Shown piece after piece: positions 1-5,540 of a stretch of 6,431 nt of DNA (its first letter is position 1; every line of letters begins with the position of its first letter). Source of the stretch: Fimiplasma intestinipullorum (GTDB taxonomy: Bacteria > Bacillota_I > Bacilli_A > Erysipelotrichales > Coprobacillaceae); the NCBI GenBank assembly GCA_018715065.1, contig DVMJ01000042.1, positions 1 to 6,431 on the forward strand. Direction: 5' to 3'. A program made the position numbers and the translations under genes. Under the pieces are notes generated by a model, which was not told where the DNA came from, searched no databases, and saw nothing but the letters and a program-made list of their open reading frames with translations.

Positions 1-67
1 CCATAAATAATTATCAATGTCATTATACATTAATCAAAAAAATGATGACTTCTAAAATAGAGGATAG

Positions 68-85
68 ACTCCGAAAAAACGGAGT
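68..85. other. short perfect hairpin, function unknown
   Basis: ACTCCG (68-73) and CGGAGT (80-85) form a perfect 6-bp stem around a loop of six A (plus strand) or six T (minus strand). Neither strand has a U-tract directly after the stem, so it is not a standard intrinsic terminator. It lies beyond the main terminator of the surface-protein gene and could be a 3' processing or backup structure. The remaining sequence from 1 to 130 is AT-rich and shows no gene. Confidence 0.3.
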
Positions 86-130
86 TAAAATAAAAAAGTA
101 TTACAAGTGGCTCAGATGGTCTATGATAAA

Positions 131-158
131 AGAAAAAATCCTCTGAAATTCAGAGGAT
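131..158 (-). terminator. intrinsic terminator of the surface-protein gene
   Basis: ATCCTCTGA (138-146) pairs perfectly with TCAGAGGAT (150-158) around a 3-nt loop. On the minus strand the stem is followed by six T, then CTTTT. It begins only 4 bp after the TAG stop of the large gene at 163, which is the expected place for a rho-independent terminator. The 9-bp stem with a U-tract makes this a confident call. Confidence 0.9.
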
Positions 159-162
159 CCTT

Positions 163-3100
163 CTATTCTTGACGTTTTTTGAGCCTACCTGCCACCAGGC
201 AGATTCCCAGCAATGAGACCATCATCATACCAGCCAGACCAGATGTTGAAGTCGTATCTCCGGTCTGTGGCGTAGTGTTCTCTGTCTTTTGATCGCTGTG
301 ATCACCACTCTGATCATTTGCAGGGCCATCACTTTGTGTAATGGTAAAGCTGCCTGTACTGCGACCATCCGCCCACTCCAGGATCAGTTGATGCTCACCC
401 ACCGCCAGATCAGCCAGGTGCTCACCGTCAATCGTGAACGTTCCTGTCGCAGGATCATATTGGTAAAGACTGGCATCCAGCAGCGCACCATCAAGATATA
501 CACTGACCAGCTCACCTGGTTTTTCATCGATCACATAAGTCAGATTACCACCATCTGTGATCTCCATGCCATCACCGGATGTGACCGTATAGTTTCTCAC
601 ATAATCACAGGACATCGAACCAATGACTAAGGCACCAGATGTCACACCATCCTGAAAGCGATAGACAGGTCGATTGCCATTGACCGTGTAAGAGGCATCT
701 GCAATCGCAAAACCTTCAAAATTGGCATTTACATCCAGGCCTGCCGGAGGCAGGATATGACGCACTTCAGGATTGACCGTTCCGTTCAGTGTTATGGTTG
801 CGGCAATATTCTGATAACCATTATCCGCAACGACCCAAAGCGTATCTTCATAAGTATCATAATCGAGTGCCATGGCACCACCGATCTTTGGATCCAGATC
901 CGCAATTTGAACAGATGAACCATCCTGATTCAGGACATAAGCATACACATGCCCGTTATCCTCTAAAGCAACAAAGAAGATACCCTGACTCGTTGCATTT
1001 GGATAATTGGTAAAATCGAATGGCGCATTCGTATTCATATCCACCAGTTTTCCATTAACATCCTGAGCACTGACCCATTCTACGGCTTCAATTCCCATAT
1101 TGGCTGAAACATCTGGCAGTGAATCCGTCAGATTCCACTCCTGTAAAGCAACCAGATCTTCCCCCTCAGTACTTGGGTCAACCATCAGAATACGATCATC
1201 ATTAATCCCTTTGGCGGAATTATCACGTTCACTGGCCACATAGACCATGCCATTTCCATCCACCGTAATACCTTCTGTATCCGGACCTTCAGCATTCGGA
1301 TCATTGGCATCTTTTTGCAGGCGAACACGCTTGGTGCTCTCTAAAGTTAATGTGCCATCCCTTGCAACATCATAGATCCAGAAACGTCCGGTTCCATTAT
1401 CGATGGCATAAAGCTTGCCGTTGGCAAAATCCAAGCCTGATGAATCTTCCAGGAAGGTCGATTCCGTATCAAATGCATGTACCTCACCGCTACCAGGCCA
1501 GGCTTCTGATGCAGGGATGCCAAAATCATTCGCAGCACCCGGTGTGGCCGTCACCGTATTTTGATAAGCCGTTCCGTTCACATCCGGATATAATCCCCAG
1601 GTAACTCCCGCATGTGCCTGCCAGCTAAAGCTTTTGATCATCATGCCGTCTTCATAAAGACGTACGCTGTCCTGGTCTCCCAGACCAAAGCCAAGATCAT
1701 CGATTACCAGATAACCATTGGCAGGGATAGTCGTTCCCTGAGCAATCACATAGACATGATCATCCTCACTATCACGAATTTCCAGTCCGGAAATATCGAT
1801 TGCTTCACTCGTCGGATTCGCTAACTCTACCCAATCCGGTCCATCATTAGGATCATTGGACTCTACCTCATTGATCACAACTGGACTTGACTCCATGTTG
1901 GCGCCACCCTTACTGCTGGTCGCATAATCAACAAATCCGCCTGTCCCATCCGGAATACGTGCATACACTCCATTGGCATGACTCGTCCAGCTATGTCGAG
2001 CCACCAGAGCACCATCTGCATTATAGATGCTCGCCTGATCTGTTTCTCCTAAACCAAAGCTAAAATCACGGCTGCTATCAAAAACGTAGTATTCCCCTGG
2101 ATTCAGCACTGTTCCCTGGGCAACCGGTGTGATATCCTGACGATGACCAACCTCATCATTATCTAAAAGATACCATCCGGAAATATCGATAGCCGTGCTG
2201 CCTACGTTCTTGATTTCTACCCAGTCCGTATCATCGCCATTGCTTTCGACCTCATTGATCACGACCTCAGGTGCATACCAGTTATTGGCACTTCCTTTTG
2301 TTTCATGCATCAAGACAAATTCACCGGTACCATCCGGATAACGTCCATAGCTGGCAGCTGCAAAATCACCATTATGAGATGCGTGTTCAGTCCACGTATA
2401 AGAATCCACCAGTTCACCATTTGGATCATAAAGACGCACGGAATCGCCACCGCCTAAGCCCATATTAAAAGTACCTGCTTCATAAGCTCCTGTCGTATCA
2501 TTATAGTTTTCACCGCTGGTATTCTGATCGACCACGATCATTTCGCCTGCCTTCACAATCGTGCCCTCCGCAAAACGCCAACGATGATCATCTGAATTAT
2601 CACGGATCTCATATCCGCTGATATCCAGATCCGTCTCTCCCACATTCATCAATTCGATCCAGTCATCCGGCTGTGAATTAATTTCATTGATGACCAGTTG
2701 ACCCGGTTCGGAAACGACCTCTACCTTATTTTCAGCACCCTTAGTTGCCTCCTGATCGACAAAGTCCCCTGTGCCATCCGGTACACGTGACCAGGTGCCA
2801 TTGGCATGTCCTGAATAGCTATAGCTAGCAACCACTGCTGAGCTGCCATCATACAGCGTCACTGTATCTTCCTTACCTAAACCAAAAGTGAAATTCAGAT
2901 TTTCTTCTAATACCAAACGTTCTCCCGGTGCCAGAACGGTACCAGCTGGAAGAGGTGTTGTTTTATTACCCTCTAATCTTTCCAGTCCTTTATCGTCGGT
3001 CACAAACCAGCCACTCAGATCGACCGATTCTGAACCGGTATTCACAATTTCTACCCAGTCATTACCACCATTGGGATCATCCGATTCGATTTCATTAATG

Positions 3101-3207
3101 ACCACCGTTTGATCAGCAGCCTGAACCTTCCAGGTATCCACACTTGGAATGACTAGGGTCGCACCCATCATCATGGCTAGAGCCGATTTCCATATCTTTC
3201 CTTTCAT
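163..3207 (-). CDS. wall-anchored surface protein: four lamin-tail domains plus phytase-esterase-like beta-propeller
   Basis: This 1014-residue protein is exported and probably sortase-anchored. Residues 1-30 form a signal peptide (KGKIWK, hydrophobic core ALAMMMGATLVI, likely cleavage after VQA). Four lamin-tail domains (LTD, PF00932 type) follow at about 34-158, 171-308, 314-437 and 442-560. Each opens with a VINEIxS-like strand, then DW(V/I)E(I/L), and closes with a PDGTG-like segment and a small Gly-Ala-Asn motif. Residues about 563-865 resemble the 'esterase-like activity of phytase' propeller: DTEGITVDGNGMVYVASE (643-660), MGIEAVEW (704-711) and NFEGFAIAD (829-837) match its recurrent N-x-EG-type motifs. 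Residues about 868-956 look like an Ig-like X2 module. The C-terminus has TPQTGD (979-984), a hydrophobic span (989-1006) and RLKKRQE. The ATG at 3205-3207 has AAGGAG 8 bp upstream, and the gene ends at a strong terminator. The substrate is unknown; the LTDs probably bind ligands or scaffold. Phosphoesterase activity is inference only. Confidence 0.93.
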   Translation of the reverse strand: MKGKIWKSALAMMMGATLVIPSVDTWKVQAADQTVVINEIESDDPNGGNDWVEIVNTGSESVDLSGWFVTDDKGLERLEGNKTTPLPAGTVLAPGERLVLEENLNFTFGLGKEDTVTLYDGSSAVVASYSYSGHANGTWSRVPDGTGDFVDQEATKGAENKVEVVSEPGQLVINEINSQPDDWIELMNVGETDLDISGYEIRDNSDDHRWRFAEGTIVKAGEMIVVDQNTSGENYNDTTGAYEAGTFNMGLGGGDSVRLYDPNGELVDSYTWTEHASHNGDFAAASYGRYPDGTGEFVLMHETKGSANNWYAPEVVINEVESNGDDTDWVEIKNVGSTAIDISGWYLLDNDEVGHRQDITPVAQGTVLNPGEYYVFDSSRDFSFGLGETDQASIYNADGALVARHSWTSHANGVYARIPDGTGGFVDYATSSKGGANMESSPVVINEVESNDPNDGPDWVELANPTSEAIDISGLEIRDSEDDHVYVIAQGTTIPANGYLVIDDLGFGLGDQDSVRLYEDGMMIKSFSWQAHAGVTWGLYPDVNGTAYQNTVTATPGAANDFGIPASEAWPGSGEVHAFDTESTFLEDSSGLDFANGKLYAIDNGTGRFWIYDVARDGTLTLESTKRVRLQKDANDPNAEGPDTEGITVDGNGMVYVASERDNSAKGINDDRILMVDPSTEGEDLVALQEWNLTDSLPDVSANMGIEAVEWVSAQDVNGKLVDMNTNAPFDFTNYPNATSQGIFFVALEDNGHVYAYVLNQDGSSVQIADLDPKIGGAMALDYDTYEDTLWVVADNGYQNIAATITLNGTVNPEVRHILPPAGLDVNANFEGFAIADASYTVNGNRPVYRFQDGVTSGALVIGSMSCDYVRNYTVTSGDGMEITDGGNLTYVIDEKPGELVSVYLDGALLDASLYQYDPATGTFTIDGEHLADLAVGEHQLILEWADGRSTGSFTITQSDGPANDQSGDHSDQKTENTTPQTGDTTSTSGLAGMMMVSLLGICLVAGRLKKRQE
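166..273 (-). other. cell-wall sorting signal (TPQTGD variant of LPXTG)
   Basis: This covers residues 979-1014 of the surface protein. It has the pentapeptide TPQTG followed by D, a Thr/Ser-rich linker, a hydrophobic segment of about 18 residues and a positively charged tail (RLKKRQE). This layout is the classical substrate for sortase, with T in place of L at the first motif position. An Asp/Ser/Thr-rich low-complexity spacer just before it (about 957-978) fits wall spanning. No sortase gene is present in the window, so the enzyme must be encoded elsewhere. Confidence 0.8.
613..1521 (-). other. esterase-like-activity-of-phytase propeller domain within the surface protein
   Basis: Residues about 563-865. 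Repeated blade-like segments contain SGLDFANGKLYAIDNGTG (590-607), TEGITVDGNGMVYVASERD (644-662), NMGIEAVEW (703-711), GIFFVALEDNGHVYAY (742-757), AMALDYDTYEDTLWVVADNG (778-797) and NFEGFAIAD (829-837). Three spaced (T/I/F)E(G/A) motifs, followed in the first case by an acidic residue at the end of a strand, are a hallmark of the PF13449-type family as I know it. The family name comes from weak activity reported for a few members, so a hydrolytic role here is not established. Confidence 0.65.
1528..3108 (-). repeat. four diverged tandem lamin-tail (LTD) repeats within the surface protein
   Basis: Repeat units lie at about 3108-2734, 2697-2284, 2268-1897 and 1884-1528. Shared landmarks are VINEIESDDPNGG / LVINEINSQPD / VINEVESNGDD / VINEVESNDPNDG at the start, DWVEI or equivalent shortly after, (D/E)(I/L)SG before the second strand, FGLG or MGLG near the middle, (W/S)xxHA, and a terminal ATKGAEN / TKGSANN / SSKGGAN / TPGAAND. 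Units 1, 3 and 4 are closer to each other than to unit 2, which carries an insertion of about 10 residues in its middle. The units are clearly diverged, so this is an old duplication and not a recent expansion. Confidence 0.85.
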
Positions 3208-3235
3208 TACCCCTGCTCCTTTCTTTACCCTGATT

Positions 3236-3263
3236 AGTCTAAAGGAAGAATGTAAAATGTAAA
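3236..3263 (-). promoter_or_regulatory. candidate promoter of the surface-protein gene
   Basis: On the minus strand TTTACA (3258-3263, 5/6 match to -35) is separated by 16 bp from TAGACT (3236-3241, 4/6 match to -10). This is about 29 bp upstream of the ATG, leaving a short leader that carries the AAGGAG ribosome binding site (3216-3221). The -10 is only moderate, so the call is tentative. A second TTTACA (3251-3256) makes a 7-bp tandem repeat with the proposed -35. Confidence 0.35.
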
Positions 3264-3265
3264 AC

Positions 3266-3310
3266 CATGGTACTGTTAAAGAAAATAGAAATTCACATGG
3301 TAAGTGTTAA
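3266..3310 (-). promoter_or_regulatory. candidate operator: direct repeats of TTAACA-n-TACCATG
   Basis: Two similar blocks lie just upstream of the candidate promoter on the minus strand: TTAACACTTACCATG (3310-3296) and TTAACAGTACCATG (3279-3266). They begin 31 bp apart, about three helical turns. The first block also belongs to a dyad, TGTTAA (3305-3310) and TTAACA (3318-3323) on the plus strand with a 7-bp spacer. The hexamers resemble the TT(A/T)ACA units bound by PhoP-type regulators, but the spacing is not the regular 11 bp of a classical Pho box, so no regulator can be named. Confidence 0.3.
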
Positions 3311-3376
3311 TGACGACTTAACATCAAACTAGAAATCTCTTCGATGATACAATCCCCATCAGCACACTGCCTCTCT

Positions 3377-3413
3377 AAAAAGAAAAGGAAATCCAATCCG
3401 AACTGAATTTCCT
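3377..3413 (-). terminator. intrinsic terminator after the transposase-like small gene
   Basis: Reading the minus strand, AGGAAATTC (3413-3405) pairs with GGATTTCCT (3394-3386) over nine positions with one G-T wobble, around a 10-nt loop. It is followed by a T-rich run (TTTCTTTTTAG). It starts 14 bp after the TAA stop of the gene at 3428. The downstream gene starts at 3207, so this terminator separates the two transcripts. Confidence 0.75.
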
Positions 3414-3427
3414 CTCGTATCATTATT

Positions 3428-3637
3428 TTACTTTTCTGAAGTCTGATCATCATCCACCAGACGAGGTTTGTTTTTGGCATACATCGCCTTCAAATAGGGA
3501 ATCTGTTCCTCCGTCAATAAGCCAAAGCTTCGGATCGTGCGATGTTTGACTTTCCCTTCAGAACGATATGATTCGACTAATGAACAATAATAAGTTCCTT
3601 TCTTACCCTTACTATTCTGCACTACTTTTACAAACAT
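3428..3637 (-). CDS. stand-alone N-terminal segment of an IS1634-type transposase (69 aa)
   Basis: The protein begins MFVKVVQNSKGKKGTYYCSL and continues with VESYRSEGKVKHRTIRSFG (residues 22-40). This YxxLVESYR...KV+HRTI+S(L/F)G signature is typical of the first ~40 residues of IS1634-family (IS4 superfamily) DDE transposases, which are usually over 500 residues long. Here the frame ends after 69 codons with an acidic/polar tail (VDDDQTSEK), so the DDE catalytic core is absent and it cannot transpose on its own. An AAGGAG sequence 7 bp before the ATG and a terminator right after the stop make it look like a complete small gene. It could be an IS remnant that ended up before a fortuitous stop and terminator, or a retained DNA-binding-type fragment. 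Sequence family is fairly sure; function is unknown. Confidence 0.6.
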   Translation of the reverse strand: MFVKVVQNSKGKKGTYYCSLVESYRSEGKVKHRTIRSFGLLTEEQIPYLKAMYAKNKPRLVDDDQTSEK

Positions 3638-3706
3638 CCTCTCACTCCTTGTCCAGTCATCAGGAACATCCTTTATACTTATCCTGCCCGCTTTTGCCTT
3701 ATTTAT

Positions 3707-3814
3707 TCAAGCCATTCTCACTTTTTTTGCCACCGCCATACCAGAAAGTAGTAGAATCATCCCATCCACTGAATCGGTCCGAACAATCTCTGTTTTAGTT
3801 TCAAGACGCTCAGC
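3707..3814 (-). pseudogene. possible decayed C-terminus of a wall-anchored protein
   Basis: A 35-codon open stretch after an in-frame TAG (3815-3817) reads ...TKTEIVRTDSVDG, then a hydrophobic run MILLLSGMAVA and the basic end KKVRMA before TGA (3707-3709). The order (Thr-rich, TDS-like, hydrophobic span, basic tail) resembles an LPXTG-type sorting signal in which the motif has decayed (VRTD where one might expect VPTGD). It has no proper start or upstream gene. A chance hydrophobic stretch is an alternative, so this is a weak call. Confidence 0.22.
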
Positions 3815-3932
3815 CTAAACAGGCAATCAGCAATAATACACAACCCATCATCTGACAAGCGTTTTTTTGCAAGCGCCAGATGACCATCGTTTTTATGTCT
3901 GTATCGATGCTTGTTCACACGATTGCATTTCG

Positions 3933-3967
3933 GTCTTTCTACAAAGACATAGAGGAAAATTTTCCTC
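3933..3967. repeat. two adjacent palindromes (hairpin pair)
   Basis: GTCTTT (3933-3938) and AAAGAC (3943-3948) form a 6-bp stem with a CTAC loop. Three bases later a perfect 16-bp palindrome, GAGGAAAA/TTTTCCTC, spans 3952-3967. No U-tract suits a terminator on either strand, and no gene starts close by with a ribosome binding site. They may be protein-binding dyads or remains of a mobile-element end. Confidence 0.4.
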
Positions 3968-4165
3968 ATTTCTTTGCAGATAGATCCTTTTCAAGTAGCA
4001 GCAGAATGTTATCGCTCATGCGCTCTCTATTTATTCAGTAATCTTGACAGTTTGCGGGCGGCTGACGATGTGATTTCCTGTATGGGCTCTCTGATTTTGA
4101 CAAAAGAAAAAGCAGGAAGTCTTTTCAAGATTTCTTGCTTGTTGGCACTACGATGGGGGCAGCAA

Positions 4166-4560
4166 TTACTCAGTGATATGTTCTTTATTTTTTTCTATTA
4201 TGTAAGATTGCAGGCTTCTTTGACAGCCATTTTTTTCATAAAATGATTCTACACCTGGCTAGGCGCCAAAATACAGCATAGTCGGAGTGTTCTCCTTTGC
4301 AAGTTCAAGAAGGCTACTGCCTACTCCTTGTTTTTGATACTCTGGAAGAACAAGCAATTCTGTAATTGTTCCAAAAAAATATCCATCTGTAAGAATACGC
4401 AAACAGCCTACCAGTCTTTCGCCATCATACGCGGTTATATTCAGCGTTTTCGATAACGCAGCTTGTGTACGTTCTGTATCGTAGTCGCCTCGCCATATTT
4501 GATTGGCAAAAAGATAAAGTCCGAAGCAATAAGTTTTGTGTCATTGACTCTATATTCCAT
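4166..4560 (-). pseudogene. GNAT-family N-acetyltransferase pseudogene (frameshift plus nonsense codon)
   Basis: The ATG at 4558-4560 has AAAGGAG upstream and overlaps the end of the SRPBCC gene by 11 bp, so it was probably translationally coupled. The product starts MEYRVNDTKLIASDFI. At the T-run 4508-4512 one base is missing, and the reading continues in the next frame as FANQIWRGDYDTERTQAALS, then the acetyl-CoA-binding segment ELLVLPEYQKQGVGSSLLEL, which carries the GNAT motif Q-x-x-G-x-G. A TAG at 4259-4261 interrupts FGA-PGVE; a single C-to-T change from CAG (Gln) explains it. The frame resumes with SFYEKNGCQ and ends KEHITE at TAA 4166-4168. Restored length is about 131 residues, normal for a small single-domain GNAT. 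Two independent lesions argue against simple sequencing error. The original acceptor is unknown. Confidence 0.88.
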
Positions 4561-4969
4561 TTTGTTTCTCCTTTAAGTATAATACCGCTTTTTTCAAATC
4601 AGCCACAAATTGAGCCTGTTGCCTTTTTAGATAAGGTTTGATAAAAGGCTTCATCAACAATTTCTTTGCTGTTACATACTCTGTAAAATCTATTTCTGTT
4701 TCGTTACCTTTGGATGTGAAAATACCTATCCAATGTCCTTTCATGTTGCTGTTTTCCATATCCAGTTCCCAACGCTTATACGGCTCTGTAATAGTGATTG
4801 TAAAGGTCGTTGGATAACCCTCTTTGGTATATTCAATAAACTGCTTGCTGCCCAGAATTTCGGTTTTGCTTAGATCACTGCGCCATGCGTAATGCGCAAC
4901 CTCCGTAACCACTTCCCATACTTGATGAACATCACAAGGAATGCAGGCTTTTATATTTGATGTTGTCAT
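4550..4969 (-). CDS. SRPBCC (START/Bet v1-like) family protein
   Basis: This 139-residue protein has the layout of a small helix-grip SRPBCC domain: a first strand with paired polar-hydrophobic residues (TTSNIKACIPCDVHQVWEVV, 2-21), a helix leading to W29 and SDLS, central strands (FIEYTKEGYPTTFTITITEP, 44-63; RWELDMENSNMKGHWIGIF, 66-84), the DFTEYV strand (94-99) and a long C-terminal helix rich in Lys/Gln (KPYLKRQQAQFVADLKKAVL, 111-130). Such proteins bind a hydrophobic ligand in a cavity; members include polyketide-cyclase-like and AHSA1-like proteins. No signal peptide is seen, so it is cytoplasmic. GGAGGGG (4976-4982) sits 6 bp before the ATG. It lies 27 bp after the DUF3788 gene and overlaps the GNAT start, indicating an operon. 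Ligand unknown. Confidence 0.82.
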   Translation of the reverse strand: MTTSNIKACIPCDVHQVWEVVTEVAHYAWRSDLSKTEILGSKQFIEYTKEGYPTTFTITITEPYKRWELDMENSNMKGHWIGIFTSKGNETEIDFTEYVTAKKLLMKPFIKPYLKRQQAQFVADLKKAVLYLKEKQNGI

Positions 4970-4996
4970 CTTGAACCCCTCCGCAAACTGTTTTCA

Positions 4997-5410
4997 TTAT
5001 TTTCGATTTGGTTTTCTTTTAATAGCTAACAATTTCATATAATCATCAAATTCAGAAGTATCTGTCGGTTCAAACATTACCCATTTTCCGTCATGATAAG
5101 TTGTCGCTTCATCATATCTCTTACAAACGGATTTAGAAAGAGTCCCTCTTATATCATCAAATTTTGTTCTTTCATCTTTTCCAAAGATAATCATGAAACC
5201 AATACAATTCCATTTTGCATATAGAGAACAAAGCGTTTTGCCCCCTCGGCGGTATTTATATTCATATGTCCAGTTCTTACCACCCGTATTCCATATTTGC
5301 TCCATTTCGTATTTATCCTCTATGGTTGAACATAACTTTTGCCAAACTTCAAACAATGATCCTCCGATCAATTCAATCATAGTGGATGATGATGGTATGT
5401 TTTCAGGCAT
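4997..5410 (-). CDS. DUF3788 family protein
   Basis: This 137-residue cytoplasmic protein matches my memory of DUF3788 proteins in length and landmarks. These are an early ELIGGSLFEVWQKL-like helix (13-26), a YEMEQIWNTGGKNWTYEYKY segment (34-53), RRGGKTLCSLYAKWNCIGFM (54-73), then IIFGKDERTKFDDI (74-87), and a C-terminal HDGKWVMFEPTD (106-117). The function of the family is not established. It is often carried in accessory gene clusters of Firmicutes. The ATG at 5408-5410 has a GGGAGGG sequence 6 bp upstream. It is the first full-size gene of the operon, 27 bp ahead of the SRPBCC gene, and has two possible promoters upstream. Confidence 0.82.
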   Translation of the reverse strand: MPENIPSSSTMIELIGGSLFEVWQKLCSTIEDKYEMEQIWNTGGKNWTYEYKYRRGGKTLCSLYAKWNCIGFMIIFGKDERTKFDDIRGTLSKSVCKRYDEATTYHDGKWVMFEPTDTSEFDDYMKLLAIKRKPNRK

Positions 5411-5448
5411 GGTTATCCCTCCCTCATTTCAGGTTAACTCTTAGCATT

Positions 5449-5477
5449 ATTTTATCATACTTCACCTAGGCTTTCTA
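5449..5477 (-). promoter_or_regulatory. extended -10 promoter in front of the DUF3788 gene
   Basis: On the minus strand TGATAAAAT (5449-5457) is an extended -10 (TG, one base, TAAAAT, 5/6). Seventeen bp upstream, TAGAAA (5472-5477) is a weak -35, which an extended -10 can tolerate. The predicted start would fall about 30 bp before the DUF3788 ATG. The -35 overlaps the stop codon of the short leader ORF. Confidence 0.5.
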
Positions 5478-5540
5478 TCTATATTCAACAAGGGCAATCC
5501 GTTTTTTTTGACTGTCTAACAAAGTTAAATCCCCTTCCAT
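5475..5540 (-). CDS. short leader-type ORF upstream of the DUF3788 operon
   Basis: A 21-codon frame begins MEGDLTLLDSQKKR and ends VEYR at TAG. It is preceded by AGGAGG at a good distance from the ATG (5538-5540) and lies 32 bp or more downstream of the predicted transcription start of the promoter at 5583-5610. It could be a leader peptide for translational control of the operon, or the truncated start of a lost gene. I do not recognise the sequence, and no attenuator stem-loop with alternative folds is obvious between its stop and the DUF3788 ribosome binding site. Confidence 0.35.
   Translation of the reverse strand: MEGDLTLLDSQKKRIALVEYR

Larger units (their letters stand above)
3638..4165. 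other. intergenic stretch without a convincing gene; palindromes and decayed coding traces
   Basis: No frame here has both a ribosome binding site and recognisable protein. Palindromes are visible: GAGGAAAATTTTCCTC (3952-3967, perfect 16 bp), GTCTTT-CTAC-AAAGAC (3933-3948) and CATCTG / CAGATG flanking a T-run (about 3850-3881). Between about 4020 and 4190, one plus-strand frame and one minus-strand frame are open at once. The minus frame ends with RKLSRLLNK at 4027 and has no ATG. This hints at formerly coding DNA, but I recognise no family. No IS terminal inverted repeats could be matched by eye to the sequence left of 3428. Confidence 0.5.

Noticed and set aside
101..125. tRNA D-arm-like sequence GGCTCAGATGGT near 109-120
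   Set aside because: No acceptor stem, anticodon arm or T-arm follows; the similarity is a short coincidence.
289..3112. Several plus-strand open frames of 65-113 codons inside the large surface-protein gene
   Set aside because: They lie antisense to a clearly real gene, lack ribosome binding sites and show no family features; they are shadows of its codon pattern.
3568..3798. Plus-strand 76-codon frame rich in Ser, Leu and Pro
   Set aside because: Antisense to the transposase-like gene, biased composition, no ribosome binding site.
3757..3969. Minus-strand 70-codon frame starting MRKIFLYVFVERPK
   Set aside because: No ribosome binding site at a proper distance, its start lies in a palindrome, its composition (many K, R, C) is not protein-like for this genome, and I recognise no family.
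3974..4246. Plus-strand 90-codon frame with a TTG start
   Set aside because: No ribosome binding site, and its right end runs antisense to the GNAT pseudogene. Kept only as a hint of once-coding DNA.
5193..5444. Plus-strand 83-codon frame
   Set aside because: Antisense to the DUF3788 gene with no supporting start signals.
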